From Acholoe squamosa (taxonomy: Eukaryota; Annelida; Polychaeta; Phyllodocida; Polynoidae): a stretch of 64,000 nt of DNA. Position 1 is the first letter of the stretch, and every line of letters starts with the position of its first letter. The stretch lies in NCBI GenBank assembly GCA_949317995.1, contig OX439039.1, positions 51,016,785-51,080,784 of the forward strand, written 5' to 3'. The notes under the pieces are model-generated. The model searched no databases. It worked only from the letters and a program-made list of their open reading frames with translations, and was not told the origin of the DNA. Made by a program: the position numbers and the translations under genes. Positions 45,600 through 56,299 of the stretch are shown piece by piece.

Positions 45600-45990
45600 G
45601 ATGTGTGGACAGCCAGCTGGCCAGCCAACCAATCAGAGGTCTCCATTTTTTTTTTTTGGCAAAATTTTTTTAAAAAATTGAGTGGCGTCACCAAATTTTT
45701 CAAATTTCCCACCAAAATGATGACCTCTGATTGGTCCATTAAAATTAGGTCATTTGACCTTATTTGCATAATAGAGGTCATGTGAACTAAACAGCCAGCC
45801 AATCAGAGGGCACCATTTTGGCGGCACACCACAGGGGGGTTTGGGTCACATGACCATTTTTGAATTTCCCGCCAAACGGGAGGGCTCTGATTGGTCCATT
45901 TTGGCGCCACACCACGGGGGGTCTAGGTCACGTGACCCCACAGAATTTCCCACCAAAAGGGAGGCCTCTGATTGGCTGCATGCCCAGTGA
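45600..45990. repeat. Alternating inverted units carrying CCAATCAGAGG
   Basis: CCAATCAGAGG or its complement CCTCTGATTGG (or close variants) occurs five times at about 45628, 45722, 45798, 45885 and 45965, in alternating orientation. Between them are TTCCC(G/A)CCAAA and GGTCAC(A/G)TGAC palindromes. It looks like a foldback MITE with duplicated inner units. CCAAT boxes can bind NF-Y, but a promoter role is speculative. Confidence 0.6.
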
Positions 45991-46198
45991 GTAATATCCT
46001 TAGATTAGCTATAGCCCTGTTCAGATACATACTATACTACTCAAATGCAATTAGCCTATTAGGTTTAATAAATCAACTTGTTGCCATAGTAATTGAAACA
46101 CTTCTTTTGCCTCTTCTGCAAAGCTTGAAAAATGCAGATACAACCTTGTTGTACAGAGGCAACGAAATAGGAAATAAAAGGGATAGCATTTTGTACTA

Positions 46199-46375
46199 CC
46201 GAAATCTCCTGCGTATAAGGCGTGTCTTATACGTGAATCAAAGCCCTACTGCACCTTATAGAAGCTCCCAAAGGAGGGGGTGCGTCTTCTAGGCGGGGTA
46301 ATTTTACTATAGAAAAGTACTAAACCCTCAAAATTCAAGACCTAGGTGGGCCTTATAGCATTCTCCTCAACTCAG
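46199..46375. mobile_element. Degenerate MITE of the CCGTAA/AAGACGC family
   Basis: It begins CCGAAATCTCCTGCGTATAAGGCG after TA and contains GGTGCGTCTTCTAGGCGGGG and the family phrase TTTTACTATAGAAAAGTACT. The right terminus is not recognisable. Confidence 0.55.
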
Positions 46376-46542
46376 GAGTCACCTTCGAAAGTATTATGAA
46401 ATTGATCCGCTAACTTTAATCAGGTCTGGCTAGCTACTGTAATGTCCCACATATAATGCACGGCTCATTCACTGGGATATAGCCTTTTATGTAGAGAAGG
46501 GGGGGGGGGGTAACAAATATCCCAAACAATACCCACCCTCCC

Positions 46543-46690
46543 GGAGTGAGTGAATAATAGATGTTTAACGCCATTTCGACAGCTAAGGTCATATTCATGG
46601 CGAGAACATTACACAATTTCACAAAGGAATGTGTCTGTGCCCGCGCATATGTGCACCACACACATACTAGGGAAGCCCACCCACCCTACC
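46543..46690 (+). mobile_element. SINE copy with an internal deletion
   Basis: It matches 48116-48293 from GAGTGAGTGA through GACAGCTAAGGTCATATTCATGGCGA to CGCGCATATGTGCACCACACACAT, then jumps to CTAGGGAAGCCC. About 45 bp of the full-length element are missing. Confidence 0.75.
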
Positions 46691-46694
46691 TGCG

Positions 46695-48100
46695 TAGTGA
46701 TCTACGAGGATTGGGGTGGCTCAAGGATGTTCTATTTTTGTTTTGATTTGGAAAATTCAATTTAACTGTTCTATCATATTCAAAAGGGCAACTTTTCGAA
46801 GCAGCAGAGGACAATCCAACATTAAAATCAGAGGCAGTTTTGACTATATGGGGAGGGATAAAAGTGCACATTTTTGGATGGCCTTCTAGTCAATACTGTG
46901 TTAAATTTGTTTCCCCGAATGAATAACACCTCACCTGTTAGCAGGGGGATAAGCTCATTCAGAGACGTCACCTTCCCTAATTTTGTGGGCATTTCCTATT
47001 TAATATTCCGAAAATTATTTAGATTTTCCTATGTTCGGTGATGAGTTGTAAGTGGTATCCCTGGCCCTGCTCACCATCTCTTGGAGCATGTCCTCCGTAC
47101 AAAACTGATGTATAAAAGCCCAAGGTGTGGCTCTTTATGGCAAATCAAGTACAGGGTTTTACAGGAAAGGGATGGGTTTTTAATTACAAGGGATATAAAG
47201 CTAACCCTTTAGATAATGGTTTTTGTAAACTGATAACCCTTTGAAACTTAAATTCACTGAAAATAGGGGAAGCCCTGAAGACGTCCATCTGTGTATCAGG
47301 CATGCTACTCACTATCTTTAAAATTTTCGAAATCAGTAAAAGTTTTGCAAATATCCTAAAAACTAAGTAATTGTAGCCATAAATTCGGATTTCCTATATT
47401 TAGGAAAGGTGGCATATCTCCTATGTCACCGAAAAATCCTGCGAATAAGCCGCACCCTGAATTTAATAACACATAAGCCGCACCTTGGGCTTGATATGGC
47501 AGTCTTTGTGAAAACTCGCCAGACACCGGCTTTATCCAGCACAAAGGCCGCAGATCCTGCAGAAAACATCAAACTGCCTGGCTGTGATCTACAGACATTG
47601 GGCTACATCATGTTTTACGGCTTTCAAATCGGACAATTATTTAGGCTTTTACAGCATAAAACAAAAAGGGGTAACATTTTTGTGGATTTTTATAAATCGA
47701 GTTAAATGTTAAATTAGAATGTATATATTTGCTTTATGATGATTGCCTCTTAACAATGATTGTCCTGGGTGCTCTTTATGTTTCGGTCCTTCAAATCTCA
47801 AACAGGTCCTGCAGAGCTAAAAATCTGCAGGACCGAATGTCATGCACAGTGAAAAACTTTTCACAAAGACTGATATGGGCAATTTAGTTTTATACTATCT
47901 AATTCACTTTTATACACCAGAAATATACTTTGGGAGCCTCCTATAAGCAACAACAAGCCTCTGATTTGGGTATCATGAGACACGGCCTACACGCAGATGT
48001 TAGTGGTGCTTATAATGCTACAAACAAATAAATAAAAGGCATTTTCTTAACGTTTTATTACCACCTCCCAAGGTACAAAGGCTGTAACTCTTAACCATAT
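46695..48100. other. Spacer with a degenerate MITE-like patch
   Basis: No gene is recognised. Near 47425-47490 the phrases TCCTGCGAATAAGCCGCACC and ACATAAGCCGCACC resemble the AAGACGC MITE family. Confidence 0.4.
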
Positions 48101-48115
48101 ACAGTGGTACATCAA

Positions 48116-48293
48116 GTGAGTGAGTAATGGTTGTTTAATGCCATTTCGACAGCTAAGGTCATATTCATGGCAAGAAGTACATTACAATTTCACAGAGGAA
48201 TGTGTGGGTGCCCGCGCATATGTGCACCACACACATCCGAGGGGATAGGAAAGAGGAGAAATAGACCCTTTTAAGTGGGCTAGGGAAGCCCGT
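48116..48293 (+). mobile_element. Full-length SINE, 178 bp, with a 12-bp target duplication
   Basis: It begins GTGAGTGAGTAATGG and ends GGGAAGCCCGT. It is flanked by GTGGTACATCAA at 48104-48115 and 48294-48305. It is nearly identical to the reverse complement of 18279-18457. The two independent duplications fix both ends of the element. Confidence 0.9.
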
Positions 48294-48612
48294 GTGGTAC
48301 ATCAAACTCCAGTCCTAGGACAACTCCTTTCTCTTATCCCCATATACTTAATATAGTAATACATGAAACTTTCATCTTCTTGGATAATGATACAGTACAT
48401 GAAACTTAAGTTGACTATCAATATACTTGGATCATATCGCGTCAATACACTGGCTAAAACATATATCATCAACATCACTGATGAGAATCTCTTTTCCGTT
48501 TACACTTGACTAAGTAGAAAAATAAATCTTTCAGTTTTGCAAAACAACACATTTTGTGTTGCATAAACACTTAACCTCTAAAAACAAGTACATGACCATG
48601 ATACTGAAGTAA

Positions 48613-48853
48613 GGGGTGGTCATTTTACAACAACAGGAAAGGCAGTGACAAAATACGTGGATCCCTGAAGTGATGGTTGTGGTTAAGATTATGCTCAAGT
48701 ACTACTATGCACATTGGTTATGGCCTCGACAAATGATCTTTTAACCAAATGAACCAAATGATCTTTTAACCTTGAAAACTGTCGCCATCCTCACAAAGAA
48801 ATTCACATTCCCCCAACATCACACTTCCCCTGCTGTTGAAAATGATCATTCCC
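48613..48853. mobile_element. Harbinger-like MITE next to the NUDCD3 stop codon
   Basis: GGGGTGGTCATTTTACAACAACAGG at the left follows TAA (48610-48612). CCTGCTGTTGAAAATGATCATTCCC at the right precedes TAT. It lacks the G/C homopolymers of the other copies. Because NUDCD3 is on the minus strand and ends at 48885, the element lies within its 3' UTR or just beyond. Confidence 0.7.
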
Positions 48854-48884
48854 TATGCATGGTCTTTGTGTAGGAGGGAGTTTA

Positions 48885-50087
48885 TCATGGGGCACTGGGT
48901 GGACCTCCGCCCATCCTGAAGTCACCTGGGTTTTGTATGTTCACCTTTGAGGGATCAAATGGCTGTCCACGGAAGGGCGAGCCCTCCAAATCCCAAGCGT
49001 TCTTAAGCATCTCATTCACTTTGATCTCATGCGACTGTGGTTTACCGAGTTTCTTCTGGTGCTCATTAAACACCATTTCTTCTATCTTAGCTTGGGCTTC
49101 ACCGTCTAAGTCTGTTATAGGCCGGCTTGGGTCTATCTTCCGGACGCTGATCTTGGGTTCACTCTCAATGAGGCCCTCCCACCAGCGCTCCTGGATCTTC
49201 TCCAGGTTTACATGGATGTGCTCACCGGGTACTAAGCTCCACATGGATTCCTCTTTGTTAATGTCCCATGTCAAAGGCTCATCTACTACCACCTTGAAGG
49301 ACCCATCTTGTTCTCTGTAACTAGCCTTAAGATACTTCTTCCGAATCTCCACTCGAACATCGGCCCCTTTACGGACCCACTTTGGCACATGAATGCGTGC
49401 GTCCACATCTGAAATGCTCTGCGACCACGAGTAGTTGTCGCGGGCTGCTCCGTTGTAGGATTCTGGGTTGGCTTGGAATTTTTTCTGTTGAGCCGTCAGC
49501 ACTGGATCGTCGTCATCATCGTCACCTGATCGTTTCTTGCCGTTAGTTTTAGCAACTTCTCCGTTCTGTGTGTCCTTTGTGTCTGTTGGTTTGGCGGAAG
49601 CAGCTGCCTCGGTTTTACTGTCTGTGGGTTTCGCGGCCCCTCCTTCTGTGCCATCAGAAGCTGCTTTAGGAGCAGCATCCTTTACTTCTGGGGCAGCTTC
49701 ACTTGGCTCTGGTGAAACATTCTCTGTTTTTAGAGGCTCTGTTTTCTTCTGTGCCTCTTCCTCTTCTTTTTGCTTTTTCTGGGCTTCTTCCTCTTCCCTT
49801 TTCTTCTTCAGCGCTTCAGCTCTCTTCTTCTCCTCCATCTCTTCCTCCTGACGACGTTTTGCACTCTTGGCTGCAAGAGTCTCGTACTTCTTGAAGGCTC
49901 CCATGGCCAGTTTCATAGCCACACCCTCTGGAAATCCCATCCTGGACTTCTTATCCTTCATGATCAGAAAGAAGTCGGTTTTCCTATAAAGGAACCCATA
50001 AACAACATCCAAGAAGTTGCCGATTTGACCCTCACTCTGGAGGATTCCAATCAGTGCCGAGTCGTAGCGCTCCATTAAAGCAGCCAT
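48885..50087 (-). CDS. NUDCD3: NudC domain-containing protein 3, single coding exon
   Basis: A 400-residue intact ORF. Residues 1-70 match the NUDCD3 N-terminus (YDSALIGILQSEG, DVVYGFLYRKTDFF, RMGFPEG). Residues 75-120 are a Glu/Lys/Arg coiled coil, followed by an Ala/Thr/Lys-rich linker and a run of Asp. The CS/p23-like domain follows (NPESYNGAARDNYSWSQ, then WSLVPGEHIHVNL and WWEGL). The C-terminal signature KPQSHEIKVNEMLKNAWD and GSPFRGQPFDP is close to the vertebrate protein. NUDCD3 is an Hsp90-linked co-chaperone that stabilises dynein intermediate chain and Kelch proteins in the cytoplasm. The vertebrate gene has several coding exons, whereas this one has none interrupting it. A 57-codon ORF ends 18 bases before its ATG on the same exon (exon start 50295 after TTCTATTCCACAG). 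Confidence 0.93.
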   Translation of the reverse strand: MAALMERYDSALIGILQSEGQIGNFLDVVYGFLYRKTDFFLIMKDKKSRMGFPEGVAMKLAMGAFKKYETLAAKSAKRRQEEEMEEKKRAEALKKKREEEEAQKKQKEEEEAQKKTEPLKTENVSPEPSEAAPEVKDAAPKAASDGTEGGAAKPTDSKTEAAASAKPTDTKDTQNGEVAKTNGKKRSGDDDDDDPVLTAQQKKFQANPESYNGAARDNYSWSQSISDVDARIHVPKWVRKGADVRVEIRKKYLKASYREQDGSFKVVVDEPLTWDINKEESMWSLVPGEHIHVNLEKIQERWWEGLIESEPKISVRKIDPSRPITDLDGEAQAKIEEMVFNEHQKKLGKPQSHEIKVNEMLKNAWDLEGSPFRGQPFDPSKVNIQNPGDFRMGGGPPSAP

Positions 50088-50105
50088 GGTTTTTCGTTGA
50101 TGAAG

Positions 50106-50279
50106 TTACTTTTTGTCTTGTGACTTTAAATATCTCTCGACTTCCCCTGCAATTTTACCCCTACGCCTCTCCTGTAGGTAGGGTCTGATTCCACCAATGT
50201 ATAAGGTCAGTCCGGTAACGATGGCGACTACAAGTGAGATACCCTGCTTCCAGGCCAGAACCGTTTGTTTATTTGCCAT
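50106..50279 (-). CDS. 57-residue single-pass membrane microprotein upstream of NUDCD3
   Basis: The frame runs from ATG 50279 to TAA 50106 and is too short for most gene callers. It begins MANKQTVLAWKQG, then a hydrophobic stretch of about 17 residues (ISLVVAIVTGLTLYIGG), then IRPYLQERRRGK and a basic/acidic helix ending KSQDKK. This is the shape of a small single-pass membrane protein with a short N-terminal segment and a basic helix after the membrane, as in several mitochondrial microproteins. I cannot name a family. The 5'-UTR acceptor lies 16 bases before its ATG, and its stop is 18 bases before the NUDCD3 ATG, so both would sit on one mature mRNA. Coding is inferred from composition, the hydrophobic design and the tight spacing. 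Confidence 0.7.
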   Translation of the reverse strand: MANKQTVLAWKQGISLVVAIVTGLTLYIGGIRPYLQERRRGKIAGEVERYLKSQDKK

Positions 50280-50295
50280 GTATTGTCAGTCCAGC

Positions 50296-51275
50296 CTGTG
50301 GAATAGAAAATAGAGGAGCCTTTAGAACCGCGAAAATTACTTGAAGACAATTTGTGCTAAATATGGTAGCAACTTTTAACATATTTGACAGTATTGTTCA
50401 AATTCCCTGCGATTACGTTTTAATTGTTGCGACATTCTGACATTGCACTCTTTTAAACCTGGCATGTGGCCAGCTGGTGACATGAGAAAACAAGATAAAA
50501 ACGACAACAAGAGACATGCAATACTTCCAAAAATGTGACATGAACCAAAGTTATGAAGTCACTAGAATGACGTTGACATTTTCAAAATTTTCTCAGATAT
50601 TGAATCCCATTCCACTTTTAATACTCCAGAGGTGTAGGAACCAAATCTTGATGGGTGGGGAGGGGGGCAGAAGGGCCGCAGTAATTGTTATTCATCGACC
50701 GGACACTGTTCTGTACGCATGCCTGAATAAAATATGTACATAGATATCAGTCAGCTGACACTGGAAGTAGCGTTTTAGGGGGGGGTCTCAAATGAATAAA
50801 AAGGGGTCTAAAGTAGCCTCTCCATTGGGCTATAGAAATGCTTCAGAAAGCACCAAATACTCTCTGATATTCGAAATCTTCCTGGGGGCATGCCGTCAGA
50901 CCCCTACCCCCACCCCCTAGCAGTCCCTTTGCTGCACTTGCCAATTCGCTTAAAAACATATCCCTTTCCTGTCCCGAGGGTGGGATTTTTCATACCCATG
51001 TTCATGGAAAGCAGGTAAAAAAACCGTTTTGTTCTTTGTTCTTGAGAATTACGGTCAGTATTTGTTGATAATGAAGAATATGGGTCTGGGTGTATCCCCC
51101 AGGAAAATTTTGAAAATAGTGAGGCCAAAAGCTGAATTTTAGTGCCTTTTGAGGATAGCTAACACCTTTAGTCCATGTATAATGATGTTTCTACAGGGCT
51201 ATACTCCTTACAAAGTGCTATTTCTTTTTATAATCTAAATATTACATTGCACACTTTTTTTTAGCAAAAAAGTCT
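50296..51275. other. Upstream region of the microprotein-NUDCD3 transcript
   Basis: The minus-strand acceptor TTCTATTCCACAG at 50308-50296 implies a 5' non-coding exon further up, probably near 50400-50560, but I cannot place it. No other gene is seen. Confidence 0.4.
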
Positions 51276-51385
51276 GTGCAAGTCTGGGGGGAGGTATACA
51301 ATTTTTTGACTGCCATCAAATTTTTTTTTTCGCATGTCCACGCGAAAACCCACCACCCCCCCCCCCTGTTAATAAACGAGGACTC
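51276..51385. mobile_element. Harbinger-like MITE fragment
   Basis: It contains AATTTTTTGACTGCCATCAAATTTTTTT, CGCATGTCCACGCGAAAACCCACCACC and a C-run followed by TGTTAATAAACGAGGACTCCC, which matches the right half of the 21207 element with losses. Confidence 0.6.
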
Positions 51386-51472
51386 CCATGACTCTAGGAT
51401 CATTTTCATGACTATGATCATTATCAGGTTTCTAGATTTTATCAAAGTGAGGACTTCATATATCTGTGGGAA

Positions 51473-51595
51473 ATACAGCATTGCTGTAATAGCTGCTCGG
51501 TTGTATTTTCTGAATTCATTTACTTATGGTTATGTATTCTATTATCAGTTAGAAATACAGCATTGCTGTAATAGCTGCTCAGTCGTATTCTCTAG
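51473..51595 (+). repeat. Direct repeat of GAAATACAGCATTGCTGTAATAGC
   Basis: Two copies begin at about 51473 and 51553. Each continues TGCTC(G/A)GT(T/C)GTATT. Period is about 80 bp. The unit contains the palindrome CAGCATTGCTG. Confidence 0.75.
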
Positions 51596-51746
51596 ATTAA
51601 TATAATTCTATTATCAGTTATTGCATTATTACTGAAATATTCTGGTAAATTGCTGACAAATAGTGAGTAACTCCTGACATATATTGACTAATTGCTGACA
51701 TATTGTGAGTAGATACTGACATGTGTTGATTAATTTCTGATATATA

Positions 51747-51968
51747 CCGTAAAACCCCGCTCATAAGCCAACCTCAGTCATAAGCCGGGGGGTAGACTTT
51801 GAGGAAATACTATAAGCCGATTTTGGGGCCAAATATTCCCTGTTTTCACAATAATCTATAGTAAAAAAGACCTCAGTCATAAGCCGGGGGGAGACTTTGG
51901 GAGAAATTTAGAAGCCTATTTTGGTCAAAAATAAGAAAAAAATCCGACTTATGACCGGGGTTTTACGG
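51747..51968. mobile_element. MITE, CCGTAAAACCCCGCTCATAAGCC family, inside the tandem array
   Basis: The termini CCGTAAAACCCCGCTCATAAGC and the complement CTTATGACCGGGGTTTTACGG are flanked by TA on both sides. An internal copy of CTCAGTCATAAGCCGGGGG occurs twice. The array resumes on either side. Confidence 0.85.
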
Positions 51969-52478
51969 TAGTGATTAAATACTGACTGATTGCTGACAAA
52001 TTGTGAGGAATTACTGACATATATTGACTATCTTCTGACAAATTGTGAGTAAATACTGGCAAATATTGACTTATTTCTGACAATTAGTCAATATAAGTCA
52101 GTACTTAGTCACTATATGTCAGCAATTATCAATACATGTCAGTATTTACTCATAATCTGTCAGCAAATAGTCAATATACAAGGATGCAAAGGTAATGATT
52201 ACAAAGGTAAAAGATGCAATTATTATGAAGGCTTAAGGAGGTTTAAGACACTTCTAAAAAAACTTAACTGATAGGCACAACATTGTTGTAGTGGCAGATG
52301 ACCTCTTGAAATCAAATATTTAAACCTTTCCATTATTTACTCACATTTTAATGAATAAATGTTAGTAATTACTCACTAGCAATTGGTCAATATATGTCAG
52401 TTATTACTCACTATTTGTCAGCAATCAGTCAAATTATGCCAGTACTTGGTCATAATAAAACAATACTTAGTCAATATA

Positions 52479-52720
52479 CCGTAATCTCCCGCGTATAAGG
52501 CGCAGCCCGCGTATAAGGCGCACCCCCAACTAAGGGAGGCCTGTCCCACATATAAGGCGCACCCCTAAGGCCAGATTTTTGTTAATTTAGTACTGTTCTA
52601 TAGTAAAAATACCCCCCTATGAGGCGCACCCCAAACTCAAGGCAATGTCCCTCCCACATATAAGACTCAGCAGCATTTTGTTTGGCGTATAAGACGCGCC
52701 TTATACGCGGGAGATTACGG
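52479..52720. mobile_element. MITE, CCGTAATCTCCCGCGTATAAGGCG family, inside the tandem array
   Basis: Nearly perfect TIRs (CCGTAATCTCCCGCGTATAAG and CTTATACGCGGGAGATTACGG) with TA on both sides. This is the cleanest copy of this family. It sits near the point where array orientation changes. Confidence 0.9.
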
Positions 52721-53839
52721 TATGTCAGTAATTACTCAAAATTTGTCAGATATAAGTCAATAGTGAGCAATTACTAACATATATTGACTAAATGCTGATA
52801 AAATGTAAGTAACTACTACCATGTATTGACTAATTGCTGACAAATAGTGAATAATTACTAACAAATATTAACTAATTGCTGACAAATAGTCCATAGATAC
52901 TGACATATCTTGACAAATACCAGTCAAGGCAGGATGCACAATTGAATCAGTGGCTATTTCTCTGTTATATATTGACTAATTGCTGACAGATTGTGAGTAA
53001 ATTTATACTGACATGTATTGATAATTGCTGATATAGAGTGACTAAGTACTGACGTATATTGACTAATTGCTGACAAATTGTGAGTAAATACTGACATATT
53101 TCGACTAATTTCTCACAAATGGTGAGTAGTTACTAACATATATTGACTAATTGCTGATAAATGGTGAGTAAATACTGACATATATTGACTAATATCTGGC
53201 AAATTGTGAGTAATTACTGACATATGTGGACTAAGTGTTGTTATATAATGACTGAGAACTGGCATATATTGACTGAGTGCTGACAAATAGTTAGTAAATA
53301 CTGATGTATATTGGACTAATTCCTGACAAATAGTGAGTAATTACTAATATATATTGAATAGTTGCTGACAAATAGTGAGTAATTACTAACATATAGACTA
53401 ATTGCTGACAAATATTGAGCAATTACTAACATATATTGACTAAATGCTGATAAAATGTCAGTAATTACTACCATGTATTGACTTATTGCTGACAAATAGT
53501 GAATAATTACTAACATATAATAACTAATTTCTTACAAATAGTCCATAGATACTGACATATTTTGACAAATACCAGTCAAGGCAAGCTGTACAATTATTGA
53601 ATCAATGGCTATTTCTCTATATATTGACTGAATGCTGACAGATTGTGAGTAAATAATGACATGTATTGATAATTGCTGATATTCAGTGACTAAGTACTGA
53701 CATATATTGACTAATTGCTGACAAATAGTGAGTAATTTCTAACATATATTGACTAATTGCTGACAAATCGTGCATTATTTCTGACATATTTTGACTAATT
53801 ACTGACAAAATGTGAGTGCATCATGCCAATCTGGGCATG

Positions 53840-55650
53840 ATGCACAAATGAATAAAATGCCATTAATCTTTTTAATGTCAATACTTTGTCACTAGGTGTC
53901 AGGAGTTTATCCTTGCAAGCATATGAATTCTATAAGGGAGCAATGGCACATTATATATATTGAAAAGTACCAGGACACTGCATAATTATGCTAATTATGC
54001 AAATAATATGCGCGGATATGGAGTGTTCGGTATGAATCTGGGGTGTTTTATCCCCCTCAAAAACATGCCCACCTAAAAAATCGGTTTTGAAAAAGAATAA
54101 GCAAAATAATTTTTTTAACTAGGTGCCTTTTTCGGCCCAGCCAGTCCACCTGTGCCCTTACCATGGTGTGGACGCAAAGATACCTGTTTCATGCTCAACT
54201 GGCGAAAAAAAGGCTATGTTAAAGGCAGGAAGAGGTCGAAAAAGGGTTTTTTGAGGGGGGGGTTACATGCCAGTGAAGGACTGGCAAAAGGGGGTGCAGG
54301 GGGTAGTCAAAAACCTCATATAGGAGTTTTCCCATAGTGTGACCTATGATATAAGGGTATTTCGAGCTGGCGATCATCATGGCGATATTTATTTTCAAAT
54401 CTGCACAATGGGAACAAAGCTATCGATATTTTTTAGCAATTTTAGCGATATTTTGAGGGTATTAATGATACCATAGGCTTAGATATTGATGTTTTAAAGC
54501 TATGACATCACAAAAATGGCCATAACTTTGCCGATACATACTATACTACTCGAATGAGCCAAAAACTCATTACTATAGTAATTCTTTGCCGATACACACC
54601 CAATACCCCCCTAGAGGGGGGGGGGGGGGTATTGGATGTCTATTATTGGGGCTATAGGCAAGATATAAGTGGGTAGGGCGGGTAGGGCAGGTAGCTGGCT
54701 CCCCAGGCACGTGTATGGACGCCTATTCATCCTCAAGGGCCACAGAGTAATTTAGGTAATTGGACGCAATAACTCCTCTAAATATAATAATGCCACGCTA
54801 TTGGGGCTCCTAATATTGGAATGGCATGCATTTTTACGGTCCCAAGACTCCAAATAAACCAATGCCACGCCACTCAGAGGTGGAGGATATACCAATGAGC
54901 TAAGAAGGACTACAGCGCCTACAGCTTATTGATATGAGCTGTAGGCGGGTATAGAGGCATTGTGAGGGTGTGTGTGTGTGGGGGGGGGGGTGGTTGGACT
55001 ATGACCTTGGGCCGTGTTTTTGAGGCTCAGGACGTCACTGCAGGTAATGTGGGCTATGGGAGTGATTGGATAGCAATCAGACGTCTCAGGGCCACGTTTT
55101 CGCGGCTTTGGACGCCTCTACAGGTATTGTGGGCCATCGGAGGTGTGAAAAACACAAAACACGCCCTAGAGGGGGGGTATTGGGTGTCTCTACTGGTGCT
55201 GAAGGGGCTAGTGGAGACAGGCGGCCCCAAGATGACCAGGTGGCCCAGAACGACCTGTGACAAACATAGACTTGCATAGGTCTTATATAAATCCGTTTTG
55301 TTATTGCCTATTTAGTCTGAGGCAATGTCTTAAATATTATACCTATGCAGGGACAGAAAAAAAATGAATAACTGAAAGGACCTTAGCAAGGCCTAAGTGG
55401 TCTAGGTAATGCACTGATGATTTCAGTAGATTAGCTATTGTAGCCGTTTTTGGTTGACAAATGGGTAGTGATTCCTCCCTGTCCGAGGATGATGTACTAT
55501 CTACACCTCCCAGCTAATAATGACCACCCCATAAGGGTGGTGCTGCGGTCAGCGCAGTGCTCAAGCAGCGGTAATTGGCCATGGGAAGTGGGGTTACAGT
55601 TTACAGTCTGAGCCACTTTCAAAATTGATGAGGCTTTTTTTCATTATCCA
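53840..55650. other. Spacer with G-rich hairpins
   Basis: No gene is seen. CCAATACCCCCCTAGAGGGGG... at about 54599-54634 can form a hairpin with a G14 tract. A diverged direct repeat with GACGTCACTGCAGGTAATGTGGG and GACGCCTCTACAGGTATTGTGGG lies at about 55020-55140. Confidence 0.45.
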
Positions 55651-55653
55651 TTA

Positions 55654-55923
55654 CCGTACTAATCTCCCACGTATAAGACGCAGTGTGCATATAAGACGCA
55701 CCTAGAGTTTTGGAAAATTCTCAAAAAAATGAAAAATTCATAACTTTGGTTCCACTGAGTGAATTTTCAAAATTTAAAAACCTGTGTGTAGGCCCCCTTA
55801 TGCCCTATCATGACCATCATGGCATGTAACATATCAAAAGAAAGGTCTTGGTGTCCCCCTTGTGGATCCAAGGAGAACTAAAACCCCTCGTATAAGACGC
55901 GTCTTATACGCGGGAGATTACGG
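55654..55923. mobile_element. MITE, CCGTA..CTCCC family, one diverged TIR
   Basis: The left end CCGTACTAATCTCCCACGTATAAG follows TA. The right end CTTATACGCGGGAGATTACGG is followed by CA rather than TA. The middle is unrelated to the other copies. Confidence 0.75.
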
Positions 55924-56299
55924 CATGTCCAAAAGCATTTTGGAGAATTTTGCTATATTTTTTTAGATAATGAATAATGAAATTTTCTCATGCGGCCCTT
56001 TGAATGCATGCGGGCGGTGGACGGTAAACTGTATTATGAGTTCCATTGGCCTATCCATACTGCACGAGGCATTAGCTGTCAACTCTGAATCGATGATAAA
56101 AAAAAAAAAAAAAAAAAGGCACAAATAGCCATCACCAGTAGCTGACGTGCCGTAAAACACTAACTAACTAACTCTATGATAAAAATAACTTTGCAATCCT
56201 CTGATAATCGATCATTTCAATGGAAAATACAATAAATTAAGACAACTTCGAAAAAAAATCCAACAACCCAGCACAACTGAACTCCTATATTTTACGTGA

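Larger units (their letters stand above)
51640..53830 (+). repeat. Tandem array of 21-bp half-units (42-bp dimers), with an inverted middle block
   Basis: The dimer is roughly TGACTAATTGCTGACAAATAG followed by TGAGTAATTACTAACATATAT. The halves are related, so the array grew from a 21-bp unit. From about 52075 to 52475 and again at 52722-52760 the units read in the opposite strand. A block of about 275 bp (52785-53060) recurs at 53440-53710 with matching idiosyncrasies (CCATAGATACTGACATAT, ATACCAGTCAAGGCA), a higher-order duplication with a period of about 655 bp. Two MITEs have inserted. No coding function. Confidence 0.9.

Noticed and set aside
51640-53830. CRISPR array
   Set aside because: Units are contiguous with no unique spacers, drift gradually and change orientation, and the genome is eukaryotic.
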